Source: Coriobacteriaceae bacterium (GTDB lineage: Bacteria; Actinomycetota; Coriobacteriia; Coriobacteriales; Eggerthellaceae). Taken from it: 12,178 nucleotides of DNA. The position numbers and the translations under genes were made by a program. Below are positions 5,964-12,178 of the stretch, one piece after another; within the stretch, counting starts at the first letter, position 1; every line of letters starts with the position of its first letter. The stretch is from the NCBI GenBank assembly GCA_004555335.1, contig SFII01000030.1, forward strand, positions 1 through 12,178. Direction: 5' to 3'. The notes under the pieces were generated by a model that was not told the origin of the DNA, made no database searches, and saw only the letters and a program-made list of their open reading frames with translations.

Positions 5964-6827
5964 GTGCCTGCCGGCGACGACACGATCATCCTGGCTAAGG
6001 ATATCGTGAAGAGCTTTGGAACCAATATCGCCGTCGACGGCCTTTCCCTCTCCATCAAGCGTGGGGAGGTATATGGTTTTTTGGGCCCCAATGGTGCCGG
6101 CAAGACGACGACGGTGAATATCCTCACCACTGCCGACCTTCCCGATTCGGCGGAGCTGTATATCGATGGGGTAGATGCGCTTTCCAATAGGGTTGCAGCC
6201 CGGAGCGACATCGGCATCGTCCAGCAGCAGAACAGCCTGGAAAAGGAAATCTCCGTTCGCGAGAATATCGTGCATCACGGGCTGATGCAGAATATGAGCC
6301 GCAAGCAGATCGAAGCCCGCATGGAAGTGCTCTGCGAGCGCATGCAGCTGACCGGGCGCTTGGACTCGCTTGTGCGCGACCTTTCCGGCGGATGGAAGCG
6401 GCGCGTGGCGATCGTGTGCAGCCTCATCCATAATCCCAAGATCCTGTTCTTGGACGAGCCTGCAACAGGGCTTGATACCCAGTCGAGGAACCTGCTGTAT
6501 TCCATGGTGAAGGCCATTAACGCCGAAGGCACGACCATCTTCTTCACCACACACTATATATATGAGGCAGAAGACCTCTGCCATCGCATCGGCATCATCA
6601 ACGAGGGGAAGCTTGTCGCCGAGGGGACTCCTGATGAATTGCAGTCGATGGTGCCCCCCTCTGCCCTGGTCGTTACCTTCGAAGACGGCAGGGAAGAAGT
6701 GAGCTATCACGCAAACCATGAAGCCGCGCAGCGTGCCGCCTTGGAAATGGAAGGCGCTACCAGCATTGCGGTGCGGCAGTCCAACCTAGAGGATGTATTC
6801 TTGGAACTGACGGGACGAAGCCTATGA
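5964..6827 (+). CDS. ABC-2 transporter ATP-binding protein, DrrA/NodI-like
   Basis: This is the ATPase of a DrrAB/NodIJ-type ABC-2 transporter, usually an exporter. From the GTG at 5964 it is 287 residues, a normal length. Walker A GPNGAGKTT is at 41-49, followed by a Q-loop at IVQQQNSLEKEISVREN, signature LSGGWKRRVAIVCSL, Walker B ILFLDEPATGLD and switch histidine FTTHYIYEAEDLC. A Trp replaces the usual Met or Gln after LSGG. The start is uncertain: the frame is open to a TTG at 5691, with an ATG at 5847, but none has a clear ribosome site and the region folds as a leader. GTG 5964 sits immediately after GCGGGGTTGCA, the same block that precedes the FmdE start. The stop overlaps the permease ATG (ATGA). 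Confidence 0.9.
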   Translation: MPAGDDTIILAKDIVKSFGTNIAVDGLSLSIKRGEVYGFLGPNGAGKTTTVNILTTADLPDSAELYIDGVDALSNRVAARSDIGIVQQQNSLEKEISVRENIVHHGLMQNMSRKQIEARMEVLCERMQLTGRLDSLVRDLSGGWKRRVAIVCSLIHNPKILFLDEPATGLDTQSRNLLYSMVKAINAEGTTIFFTTHYIYEAEDLCHRIGIINEGKLVAEGTPDELQSMVPPSALVVTFEDGREEVSYHANHEAAQRAALEMEGATSIAVRQSNLEDVFLELTGRSL

Positions 6828-7582
6828 GACCCTACAATATCTTCTCCGAGGCCCTGCGCGTTGCGTATGGCGACCTCTGCTTCTTCAGAAGGAATATCAT
6901 CCAGATCATCATCTCGTCGCTTATCGGTCCCTTGCTCTACCTGATAGCCTTCGGCTACGGCATGAGGTCGGGTTCAACGGGCGGGGCCGACGTGTCTTAT
7001 ATCAGCTATATCGTCCCCGGTATCGTGGCTATCACCACCTTGACTGCCGGTTTCGCCTCCACTTCCCAGAAGATCTTGATCCAGAGGCTCTTCTATACCA
7101 GTTTCGACGAATTGATCTTAAGCCCCATGCATACCCCTTCGATCATTTTAGGCAAATCGATCATCGGCATGCTCAAGGGCCTCGTGGGAAGCGTGGCTAT
7201 GCTCATTCTGGGCGTGGCGCTTTCCGACACGCTCTTTATCACCCCCGCCCTTATCGCCTGCATTATCCTGGCCAGTTTCACTTTCTCGCTTATGGGTGTT
7301 ATGGCGGGCCTGCTTGCCAATTCCAGCCCGACCTTGACCATGCTGAGCAGTATCCTGATCACCCCCATGACCTTTCTCTGCGGCACCTTGTTCGCGGTAA
7401 GCGCGCTCCCGGAGCTGTTCGCCATGATCATCTGGGTGCTGCCCCTGACCCATGCCTCGGAACTTATCAGAAGCACTGCCTTAGGTTGGAGCTTCCCTTG
7501 GTGGTCTCTATTGACGCTTCTTGCCTATGCTGCCGGTTTCTTCCTTATCAATTGCAAACTGATCAAGGAAAAGCTGTACTGA
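6824..7582 (+). CDS. ABC-2 family transporter permease, DrrB/NodJ-like
   Basis: This 252-residue integral membrane protein pairs with the ATPase immediately upstream. Its ATG overlaps that gene's TGA by four bases, a strong sign of translational coupling. The sequence shows a short cytoplasmic N-terminus, a first hydrophobic span (IIQIIISSLIGPLLYLIAFG) and about five further spans, with the ABC-2 pattern of a YIVPGIVA segment, an FYTSFDELILSPMHTPSIILGK cytoplasmic stretch and a late helix around MIIWVLPLTHASELIRS. Together they should form a half-transporter pair that dimerises. The substrate is not evident. NodJ/DrrB relatives export lipids, drugs or glycoconjugates. Co-transcription with the NEAT-like protein suggests a role in heme or metal handling, but this is inference only. 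Confidence 0.9.
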   Translation: MRPYNIFSEALRVAYGDLCFFRRNIIQIIISSLIGPLLYLIAFGYGMRSGSTGGADVSYISYIVPGIVAITTLTAGFASTSQKILIQRLFYTSFDELILSPMHTPSIILGKSIIGMLKGLVGSVAMLILGVALSDTLFITPALIACIILASFTFSLMGVMAGLLANSSPTLTMLSSILITPMTFLCGTLFAVSALPELFAMIIWVLPLTHASELIRSTALGWSFPWWSLLTLLAYAAGFFLINCKLIKEKLY

Positions 7583-7596
7583 TGGGAGGAAAACCG

Positions 7597-8631
7597 ATGT
7601 TTAGTCGTATCGCGGACAATTTGGGTAGGATATCTGCGCCGATCTCAGTGCTTGCATGTGCTTTCGCGGTCTTTTCGGTGCTTCTTTCGCCCTGCGATGC
7701 CTATGCGCAGACGGGAACTCCCGCCAAATCCACGGATTACGGTTCGCGGATAGCCATCGATGCGGAAAAGCTCGACCCGGTTACTCCCGACATGATCATC
7801 GATGGGGAATATACCGTTGCCGTCCGGACCGATTCTTCCATCTTCAGCATCGAGAAATGCCTCATCAAGGTTCAAGAGGGTAAGATCCAAGCCACGCTCA
7901 CCATGGCGGGCCATGGCTATCGCTGCCTCTATCTGGGTGTTGGGGAAGATGCGTGCATGGCTGGGGAGGATACCTATTCGGAATTCTCCATGAACCAGGA
8001 CGGCAAGTACGAATATGTCATCGAACTTGATTCGCTGAACACCGCAGTGGACGTGAGCGCGCTTTCCGCCAGGAACGACCTTTGGTACGACCATCAGCTC
8101 ATCTTCCTGGCCTCGTCGCTTCCGGGAACGGCGTTGACGAAAGAGGGGAGGGTCGCCGCTTATCGATCATCTCCGGCAAGCCGGTTCGCCGACGGCGTCT
8201 ATACCTGCACGGTCACCATGACGGGTGGCACAGGAAGGGCGTCGCTTTCCGATCCCTGTACGGTTACCATCCGTGATGGCGAAGCCACGGCGAAAATCGA
8301 GTGGAGCAGCCAGTACTACGACTACATGATCGTGGACGGCAAGAAGATCTTCCCCATCAACAACGGCGGTAATTCCGTCTTCGAATTCCCCATAGAGTCC
8401 TTCGATAGCCCCATCGAGGTGGTGGGAGATACCACGGCACTCAGCCAACCCTATGAAATCGACTATGTACTCACCTTCTATTCTTCGAGCATGATGCAGA
8501 AGGAAGGCGGTCAGGGCCCCGGTTGGCCTGTCCTGGCATGCGTCGTATGCCTGTTCGCCGTAGGGTACTGTGCCGCCTGCATTACCGCCAAACGTGTCCA
8601 TCGCACGGCACGTGCACGCAGGAAGCAATAA
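7597..8631 (+). CDS. Membrane-anchored protein with two NEAT-like iron-transport-associated domains
   Basis: This 344-residue secreted protein is probably anchored by a C-terminal helix. Start ATG 7597 follows GGGAGG at 7584-7589; an in-frame ATG at 7582, overlapping the upstream stop, is an alternative. Residues 1-38 form a signal peptide ending near AYA. Two beta-rich domains follow. The first begins DGEYTVAVRTDSSIFSIEKC and contains the WYDHQLIF stretch. The second begins DGVYTCTVTMTGGTGRASLS and contains SSQYYDYMIVDGKKIFPI with its Tyr cluster. I recall these patterns from clostridial and Eggerthellaceae proteins annotated as NEAT/iron-transport-associated. The C-terminus has one hydrophobic helix (WPVLACVVCLFAVGYCAACI) and a basic tail. 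In NEAT proteins a tyrosine often ligates heme iron. Heme or metal-complex capture at the surface is plausible but unproven. Confidence 0.72.
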   Translation: MFSRIADNLGRISAPISVLACAFAVFSVLLSPCDAYAQTGTPAKSTDYGSRIAIDAEKLDPVTPDMIIDGEYTVAVRTDSSIFSIEKCLIKVQEGKIQATLTMAGHGYRCLYLGVGEDACMAGEDTYSEFSMNQDGKYEYVIELDSLNTAVDVSALSARNDLWYDHQLIFLASSLPGTALTKEGRVAAYRSSPASRFADGVYTCTVTMTGGTGRASLSDPCTVTIRDGEATAKIEWSSQYYDYMIVDGKKIFPINNGGNSVFEFPIESFDSPIEVVGDTTALSQPYEIDYVLTFYSSSMMQKEGGQGPGWPVLACVVCLFAVGYCAACITAKRVHRTARARRKQ

Positions 8632-8781
8632 GTCACGCATGGCCAATATGAATATGCAGCCGAGGGAATCGAATATCCATTTTGCATGAAGGAGACCGGT
8701 TCCTCGATGCGATTTCATGGGACAGTTAAGAAATCATCCTTTTCTTGTAATGCATAAATAGGGCAGATTTTGGACGTAAAA

Positions 8782-8795
8782 TGCATAAGCATTCA
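8782..8795 (+). promoter_or_regulatory. ARG-box-like operator
   Basis: TGCAT-AAGC-ATTCA fits the inverted half-site layout known for ArgR boxes (TGNAT-N4-ATNCA). It lies about 140 bases upstream of an amino-acid binding-protein gene, a common ArgR target. ArgR binding here is inferred. The single good box plus scattered half-sites, rather than two boxes 2-3 bp apart, is the main weakness. Confidence 0.4.
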
Positions 8796-8865
8796 ACATT
8801 ATGAGCAAGTTTCCGTCCGCTTGGGTGAAAAACAGGCTATTTCGATGAGTTTTCCCACTAGTCTG

Positions 8866-8874
8866 TGGTAGAGT
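8866..8874 (+). promoter_or_regulatory. Possible extended -10 promoter element
   Basis: TGGTAGAGT has the TGn extension followed by TAGAGT, four of six matches to TATAAT. It would start transcription about 50 bases before the binding-protein gene. No convincing -35 is present at the usual spacing, so this is tentative. Confidence 0.25.
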
Positions 8875-8932
8875 CTTCGCGTATTAAATTCCGCAATTTA
8901 TGCAGAAAAATGCATGAAAGGGGTAAATGCCA

Positions 8933-9742
8933 ATGAAGAAGCTCAGCAAGGTCCTGGCATTGGGCTGCTGCGCGGCGATGGTTGCCGCCAGCTGCGTGAT
9001 GCTGGCTGGTTGCGGCGGTTCTGCCGATTCCGCATCCGGAGACGCCGAATACAAGCTCGTGAACGAAGGTCAGCTGACCGTAGGTTCCGACTTGGACTTC
9101 CCTCCCATGGAAGCACTGGACGATAACGGCAATCCCACCGGTTTCGGTGTTGCCATGACCCAGGAACTGTGCGATCGCCTGGGCCTGGAAATGAATTTCC
9201 TGGATCCCCAGAACTTCGACTCCCTGGTTACCCAGGTAAATGCCGGTGAGACCATGGACATCGCAGTCAGCTCCATCACCATCACCGACGAACGTGCCGA
9301 AATGGTTGCTTTCAGCGATCCCTACTATGATTCCAACCTGGCACTGGTCGTTTCCAAGGGTGCTTATGCCGACAAGAAGGAACTGAACGATGCCAACGTC
9401 ATCATCGGCGTTCAGTCCGGTTCTTCCGGCGAAGAGTGGGCGAAGGAAAACCTGCCCGAGGCTACCATCAAGGCTTTCGGCGGTCCTACCGATGCAATGA
9501 CTGCTCTTACCGCCGGCCAGGTTCAGGGCGTTGTCTATGACGAGCCTGTTGCAGCCAACCACACCGGCGCTAACGGCCAGTTCCCCGATGCGGAGATCCT
9601 GGAAGTTATCGCAACCGGCGAGCAGTACGGCATCGCTGTCAATAAGGACAACACCAAGCTGCTGGAAGACATCAATGCCGCACTGGCGGAGATGGAAGCC
9701 GACGGCACCATGGATAAGATCCGCGCCGAGTACATCGGTTAA
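8933..9742 (+). CDS. Polar amino-acid ABC transporter substrate-binding lipoprotein (family 3)
   Basis: This 269-residue receptor is of the GlnH/ArtJ/HisJ class. ATGs at 8927 and 8933 share the frame. The ribosome site AAAGGGG (8917-8923) is 9 bases from 8933 but only 3 from 8927, so 8933 is preferred. The signal peptide begins MKKLSKVLALG and ends in lipobox LAGC with Cys27. The mature domain has family-3 landmarks: LTVGSDLDFPPMEALDDNG, FGVAMTQELCDRLGL, MDIAVSSITITDERAE, FSDPYYDSNLALVV, VIIGVQSGSSGEEWA and YGIAVNKDN near the C-terminus. It should deliver an amino acid to the permease encoded next. The exact ligand cannot be read from the sequence. The ARG-box-like site upstream makes arginine or a related basic amino acid a reasonable guess. 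Confidence 0.93.
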   Translation: MKKLSKVLALGCCAAMVAASCVMLAGCGGSADSASGDAEYKLVNEGQLTVGSDLDFPPMEALDDNGNPTGFGVAMTQELCDRLGLEMNFLDPQNFDSLVTQVNAGETMDIAVSSITITDERAEMVAFSDPYYDSNLALVVSKGAYADKKELNDANVIIGVQSGSSGEEWAKENLPEATIKAFGGPTDAMTALTAGQVQGVVYDEPVAANHTGANGQFPDAEILEVIATGEQYGIAVNKDNTKLLEDINAALAEMEADGTMDKIRAEYIG

Positions 9743-9788
9743 CGCAGGTTCTTAGGTCGGTTCTCTGACGAGGATTTGTCGGAATACG

Positions 9789-9814
9789 AAAGCGGGGATT
9801 CACGTCCCCGCTTT
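9789..9814 (+). terminator. Intra-operon rho-independent terminator or attenuator
   Basis: AAAGCGGGGA (9789-9798) pairs perfectly with TCCCCGCTTT (9805-9814), a 10 bp stem with a 6-base loop, with four T residues at its 3' end (9812-9815). It lies between the binding-protein stop and the permease start. Read-through would let the binding protein be made in excess over the membrane subunits, as is common for ABC importers. It could also protect the upstream mRNA end. Confidence 0.7.
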
Positions 9815-9902
9815 TCCCGTGAAAAGAGCCTCCGTCAATCAGGCAGAGTATCCTACCCATTTTCGAATTAACCACCTCGATTCCACATACACTGGAGTAG
9901 TT

Positions 9903-11306
9903 ATGGGAACAATCCTGAAACAGTATTTCAAGCCTATGGCGGTGACGGCGCTGGCTCTGTCGTTCGTCGCTGCTCTTATGGCGCCGCTTTCGGCGGATGC
10001 GCTCACCAACGACGTTGCCACGGCAAAGTCGAACGAAACATCCACCGGCAGCGTTCTGGGCGGTGTGCCTACCCGCATCACTTGGGAAGCAGTTGTCGAC
10101 GATGGCGAGCAGGTTGCAAGCCTGACCGTCCAGCTTCCCGAAGGTTCTTCCTTCACCGACGAATCCTCCGTCAAGTTGACCGTTCTGGATGGTACGGAAA
10201 GGCTCCGCGTAAGCGATACCCCTTCCATCAACGCAGCTGACGCGAGCGTGAGCGTTGATTTCTCCGAACCCGTCGACGCTGGTAAGCGCATCCGTTTGGA
10301 GATGTACAAGACCGCCCTTCCCAATACTACCGAGGAAGTGACCATCCCTGCGACCGCAACCGATCCCTCGGGTAAGAGCTTTGATGTTGCCATCGATGAG
10401 GAATCGAACGTGAAGATCAAGGTCCAGGAAGCATCCTTCGCGACCAAGATCACCACCTGGCTCGACGAGCAGGAATGGGTCCAGGCGTGGAATTCCAACA
10501 CCTTCCTGCGCACCTTCCTGAAGCCCCAGGTCATCATCAGCTCCATCCCAGTGGTCTTCAAGGGCTGGCTCGTATCGTTGCTCTTGTGCGCCATCGGCTT
10601 CCCCTTGGCGGTTGTCTTCGGCTTGGCTTTCTCCTTTGCGAAGATCTCGCCGTATCGCATCCTCCACGGCATCGCCGGTTTGTACACGGGCGTGGTCCGC
10701 GGTACTCCCTTGTTCCTGCAGATCTACATCGCCTTTTTCGGCCTGCCCATGTTGGGCTTGAACCTGAACCCGTATCTTGTTGCCATCTTCGTGCTTGCAT
10801 TCAATTCGGGTGCGTATCTATGCGAGATCTTCCGCGCAGGCATCCAGTCCATCCATAAGGGCCAGTTCGAGGCGGCGCGTTCCCTGGGCATGAATGCCGT
10901 GACCACCATGTTCAGCGTCATCATCCCCCAGACCATCCGCCGTGTTATCCCCACGGCAACCTCCGAGTTCATCCTGCTGTATAAGGACACCTCCCTGCTT
11001 GCCGCGGTCGGCGTCATGGAACTGATGCTGTTCTCGAAGTCCGTCGTTGCCAATACCGGCTCGATGACTCCCTACATCGTTGCAGCATGCTTCTATCTGC
11101 TGGTTACCGTTCCCCTGATCCGTTTCGTCACCAACCTGGAAAACAAGCTGGCGGCTGCAGACGGTGCGGGCGGTTCTTCCAAGTCCAAGAAGAAGGCTGC
11201 GAAGGCCAAGCGCATCGCTTCCAAGGCCGCTTCCAAGGAAACTGCAACCGCACACGCAGAGGCAACCGAGGTTTCCGCATCCGGTGCCCAGTCCGAAAAG
11301 CAATAG
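9903..11306 (+). CDS. Amino-acid ABC transporter permease with an extra extracytoplasmic N-terminal domain
   Basis: This 467-residue permease is about twice the usual length of HisM/GlnP-type permeases. The ATG at 9903 has GGAG at 9894-9897; an in-frame GTG at 9819 lies in the terminator tail and is rejected. Residues 1-33 resemble a signal peptide (hydrophobic core, SADA end). Residues 34-180 are a hydrophilic, probably beta-rich, outward-facing domain (TRITWEAVV, VASLTVQLPEGSSF, VSVDFSEPVDAGKRIRLEM). It does not resemble the family-3 binding domains fused to some GlnP permeases. Residues 205-412 are the permease domain, with RGTPLFLQIYIAFFG (266-280) and the EAA-type coupling loop EAARSLGMNAVTTMFSVIIPQ (323-343). 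Residues 417-467 form an Ala/Lys/Ser-rich tail, probably cytosolic. The TAG stop overlaps the next gene's ribosome site. Confidence 0.9.
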   Translation: MGTILKQYFKPMAVTALALSFVAALMAPLSADALTNDVATAKSNETSTGSVLGGVPTRITWEAVVDDGEQVASLTVQLPEGSSFTDESSVKLTVLDGTERLRVSDTPSINAADASVSVDFSEPVDAGKRIRLEMYKTALPNTTEEVTIPATATDPSGKSFDVAIDEESNVKIKVQEASFATKITTWLDEQEWVQAWNSNTFLRTFLKPQVIISSIPVVFKGWLVSLLLCAIGFPLAVVFGLAFSFAKISPYRILHGIAGLYTGVVRGTPLFLQIYIAFFGLPMLGLNLNPYLVAIFVLAFNSGAYLCEIFRAGIQSIHKGQFEAARSLGMNAVTTMFSVIIPQTIRRVIPTATSEFILLYKDTSLLAAVGVMELMLFSKSVVANTGSMTPYIVAACFYLLVTVPLIRFVTNLENKLAAADGAGGSSKSKKKAAKAKRIASKAASKETATAHAEATEVSASGAQSEKQ

Positions 11307-11316
11307 GAGGTGCCGC

Positions 11317-12060
11317 ATGACTACGAAACCCGAATACATGGTGAGCATCCAGCATCTTGAAAAGTCCTTCGGCGATACCAAGGTGCTGCGCGATGTGAAT
11401 ATCGACGTCAGGAAGTCCGAAGTAGTGGTAGTGCTGGGCCCTTCCGGTTCCGGTAAGTCCACCATGTTGCGTTGCATCAACCTGTTGGAAACCCCCACGA
11501 GCGGTCATATCTACATCGAGGGCACGGATATCACCGACCCCAAGACCAATGTCGACAAGCTGCGTGAGCATGTGGGCATGGTGTTCCAGCAGTTCAACCT
11601 GTTCCCGCACCTTACCGCCAAGAAGAACGTCATGCTTGCCCAGCGCAAGGTTCTGAAGCGCAGCAAGGAAGAAGCCGAGCGTGTCGCCATGGAATGCCTG
11701 AAGAAAGTAGGCATGGCAGATCGCGCCGACTTCATGCCCAGTCAGCTTTCCGGTGGTCAGCAGCAGCGTGTTGCCATTGCCCGTGCGTTGGCCATGGATC
11801 CCCACGTCATGCTGTTCGACGAGGCAACTTCTGCACTCGACCCTGAATTGGTGCGCGACGTTCTGGACGTAATGCGCGATCTTGCCCGTTCCGGTATGAC
11901 CATGATCGTCGTAACCCACGAAATGCAGTTCGCACGCGACGTTGCCGACTATGTCATCTTCATGGCCGATGGCGTCGTGGTGGAAGAAGGCACTCCCACG
12001 GAAGTGTTCGATCACCCCAAGAACCCCCGTACGAAGGACTTTTTGGGACATATCAAATAG
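11317..12060 (+). CDS. Amino-acid ABC transporter ATP-binding protein, GlnQ/ArtP-like
   Basis: This 247-residue ATPase completes the polar amino-acid importer. Start ATG 11317 follows AGGAGG at 11305-11310, ten bases after the permease stop. Motifs: Walker A GPSGSGKST (41-49), preceded by VLRDVNIDVRKSEVVVVL; Q-loop MVFQQFNLFPHLT; signature LSGGQQQRVAIARAL; Walker B VMLFDEATSALDPE; and switch histidine IVVTHEMQFARDVADYV. The D-E-A-T-S-A-L-D form and VFQQFNLFPHLT are typical of the PAAT (polar amino-acid transport) subfamily. The C-terminus ends soon after VFDHPKNPRTKDFL, the normal family length, with no TOBE domain. It is the last gene before a strong terminator. A longer in-frame upstream extension overlaps the permease tail and is not used. 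Confidence 0.95.
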   Translation: MTTKPEYMVSIQHLEKSFGDTKVLRDVNIDVRKSEVVVVLGPSGSGKSTMLRCINLLETPTSGHIYIEGTDITDPKTNVDKLREHVGMVFQQFNLFPHLTAKKNVMLAQRKVLKRSKEEAERVAMECLKKVGMADRADFMPSQLSGGQQQRVAIARALAMDPHVMLFDEATSALDPELVRDVLDVMRDLARSGMTMIVVTHEMQFARDVADYVIFMADGVVVEEGTPTEVFDHPKNPRTKDFLGHIK

Positions 12061-12087
12061 TTGTTGCATATACCTTTCATGCACTGG

Positions 12088-12113
12088 AGGCGCCGGTTTT
12101 ACCGGCGCCTTTT
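12088..12113 (+). terminator. Strong rho-independent terminator after the amino-acid importer operon
   Basis: AGGCGCCGGT (12088-12097) pairs perfectly with ACCGGCGCCT (12101-12110) around a TTT loop, followed by more T residues to 12113. It is 27 bases past the ATPase stop. A TGCAT-N9-ATGCA inverted pair (12065-12083) lies just before it. The last 65 bases of the window show no further feature I can support. Confidence 0.85.
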
Positions 12114-12178
12114 CGATTCCGTATGATTGCGGTTGGTTCTCGCCAACTACGAAAATCCCCTGGATTCCGAAAGGAATC

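Larger units (their letters stand above)
8632..8932 (+). promoter_or_regulatory. Regulatory intergenic region with repeated TGCAT half-sites
   Basis: I see no gene in these 301 bases. It is AT-richer than the genes around it. TGCAT(A/G)A half-sites occur at 8684, 8751, 8782 and 8911, with the reverse form TTATGCA at 8898-8904. TGCAT-AAGC-ATTCA at 8782-8795 fits the bipartite ARG-box form TGNAT-N4-ATNCA. ATGCA-N6-TGCAT at 8900-8915 is a further inverted pair just before the ribosome site. A weak inverted repeat CATGAA/TTCATG (8685-8690 and 8714-8719) might end the upstream operon, but it lacks a T-run. Confidence 0.5.

Noticed and set aside
5531..6217. A 229-residue N-terminal extension of the reverse-strand receptor
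   Set aside because: The lipoprotein signal begins at 5530 with a good ribosome site, and the extension overlaps the divergent regulatory region and the forward ATPase gene.
8685..8719. Terminator after the NEAT-like gene
   Set aside because: CATGAA/TTCATG gives only six outer pairs around a long, weakly paired interior, with no T-run directly after.
9819..9902. Earlier GTG start for the amino-acid permease
   Set aside because: It falls just after the terminator stem and would place 28 non-conserved residues before a clear signal peptide; ATG 9903 has a GGAG site.
12065..12083. TGCAT-N9-ATGCA inverted pair after the last gene as another ArgR operator
   Set aside because: The spacer is too long for an ARG box, and its place between a stop codon and a strong terminator makes promoter control unlikely.

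Overview
The window looks like a chromosomal stretch from a GC-rich, Gram-positive anaerobe. The lipoprotein style, FmdE-domain protein, NEAT-like surface protein and codon usage suggest Coriobacteriia (an Eggerthellaceae relative). That placement is an inference from protein character, not a marker-gene result. Almost everything here is membrane transport: parts of four ABC transporters plus two accessory proteins. No tRNA, rRNA, CRISPR array, transposase or integrase was seen.

Layout. (1) Positions 2-1105 hold a MalK/UgpC/MsmX-type ATPase cut off at its 5' end by the window edge. (2) Positions 1252-4035 are a tight forward operon: an FmdE-family zinc protein, a BtuC/FecCD-type permease (GTGA overlap) and its ATPase, which carries an unusual histidine-rich N-terminal extension. 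(3) Positions 4036-4384 form a repeat-rich convergent spacer with a probable bidirectional terminator. (4) The substrate-binding lipoprotein that probably serves this importer lies on the minus strand (4385-5530). (5) Divergent from it runs a forward operon (5964-8631) of a DrrA/NodI-like ATPase, an ABC-2 permease and a membrane-anchored protein with two NEAT-like (iron-transport-associated) domains. It is preceded by a leader that can fold into a multi-branched RNA. (6) About 300 bases of regulatory DNA with repeated TGCAT half-sites, including one good ARG-box match, precede a polar amino-acid importer (8933-12060). This consists of a family-3 binding lipoprotein, a permease with an extra extracytoplasmic beta-rich domain, and a GlnQ-like ATPase. 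An internal terminator follows the binding protein and a strong terminator closes the operon.

How the genes may work together. Region 1252-8631 reads as one metal, metal-complex or heme acquisition island: surface NEAT-like protein, lipoprotein receptor, BtuCD-like importer with a His-rich metal-binding ATPase, cytosolic FmdE protein, and an ABC-2 pump. Three shared signals tie its parts together. A GTGTTAC heptamer occurs twice upstream of the FmdE gene and twice in the divergent intergenic region, and I saw it nowhere else by eye. An identical 11-base block, GCGGGGTTGCA, directly abuts the start codons of the FmdE and DrrA-like genes. Both leaders also have hairpins. The substrate is not determined by the sequence.
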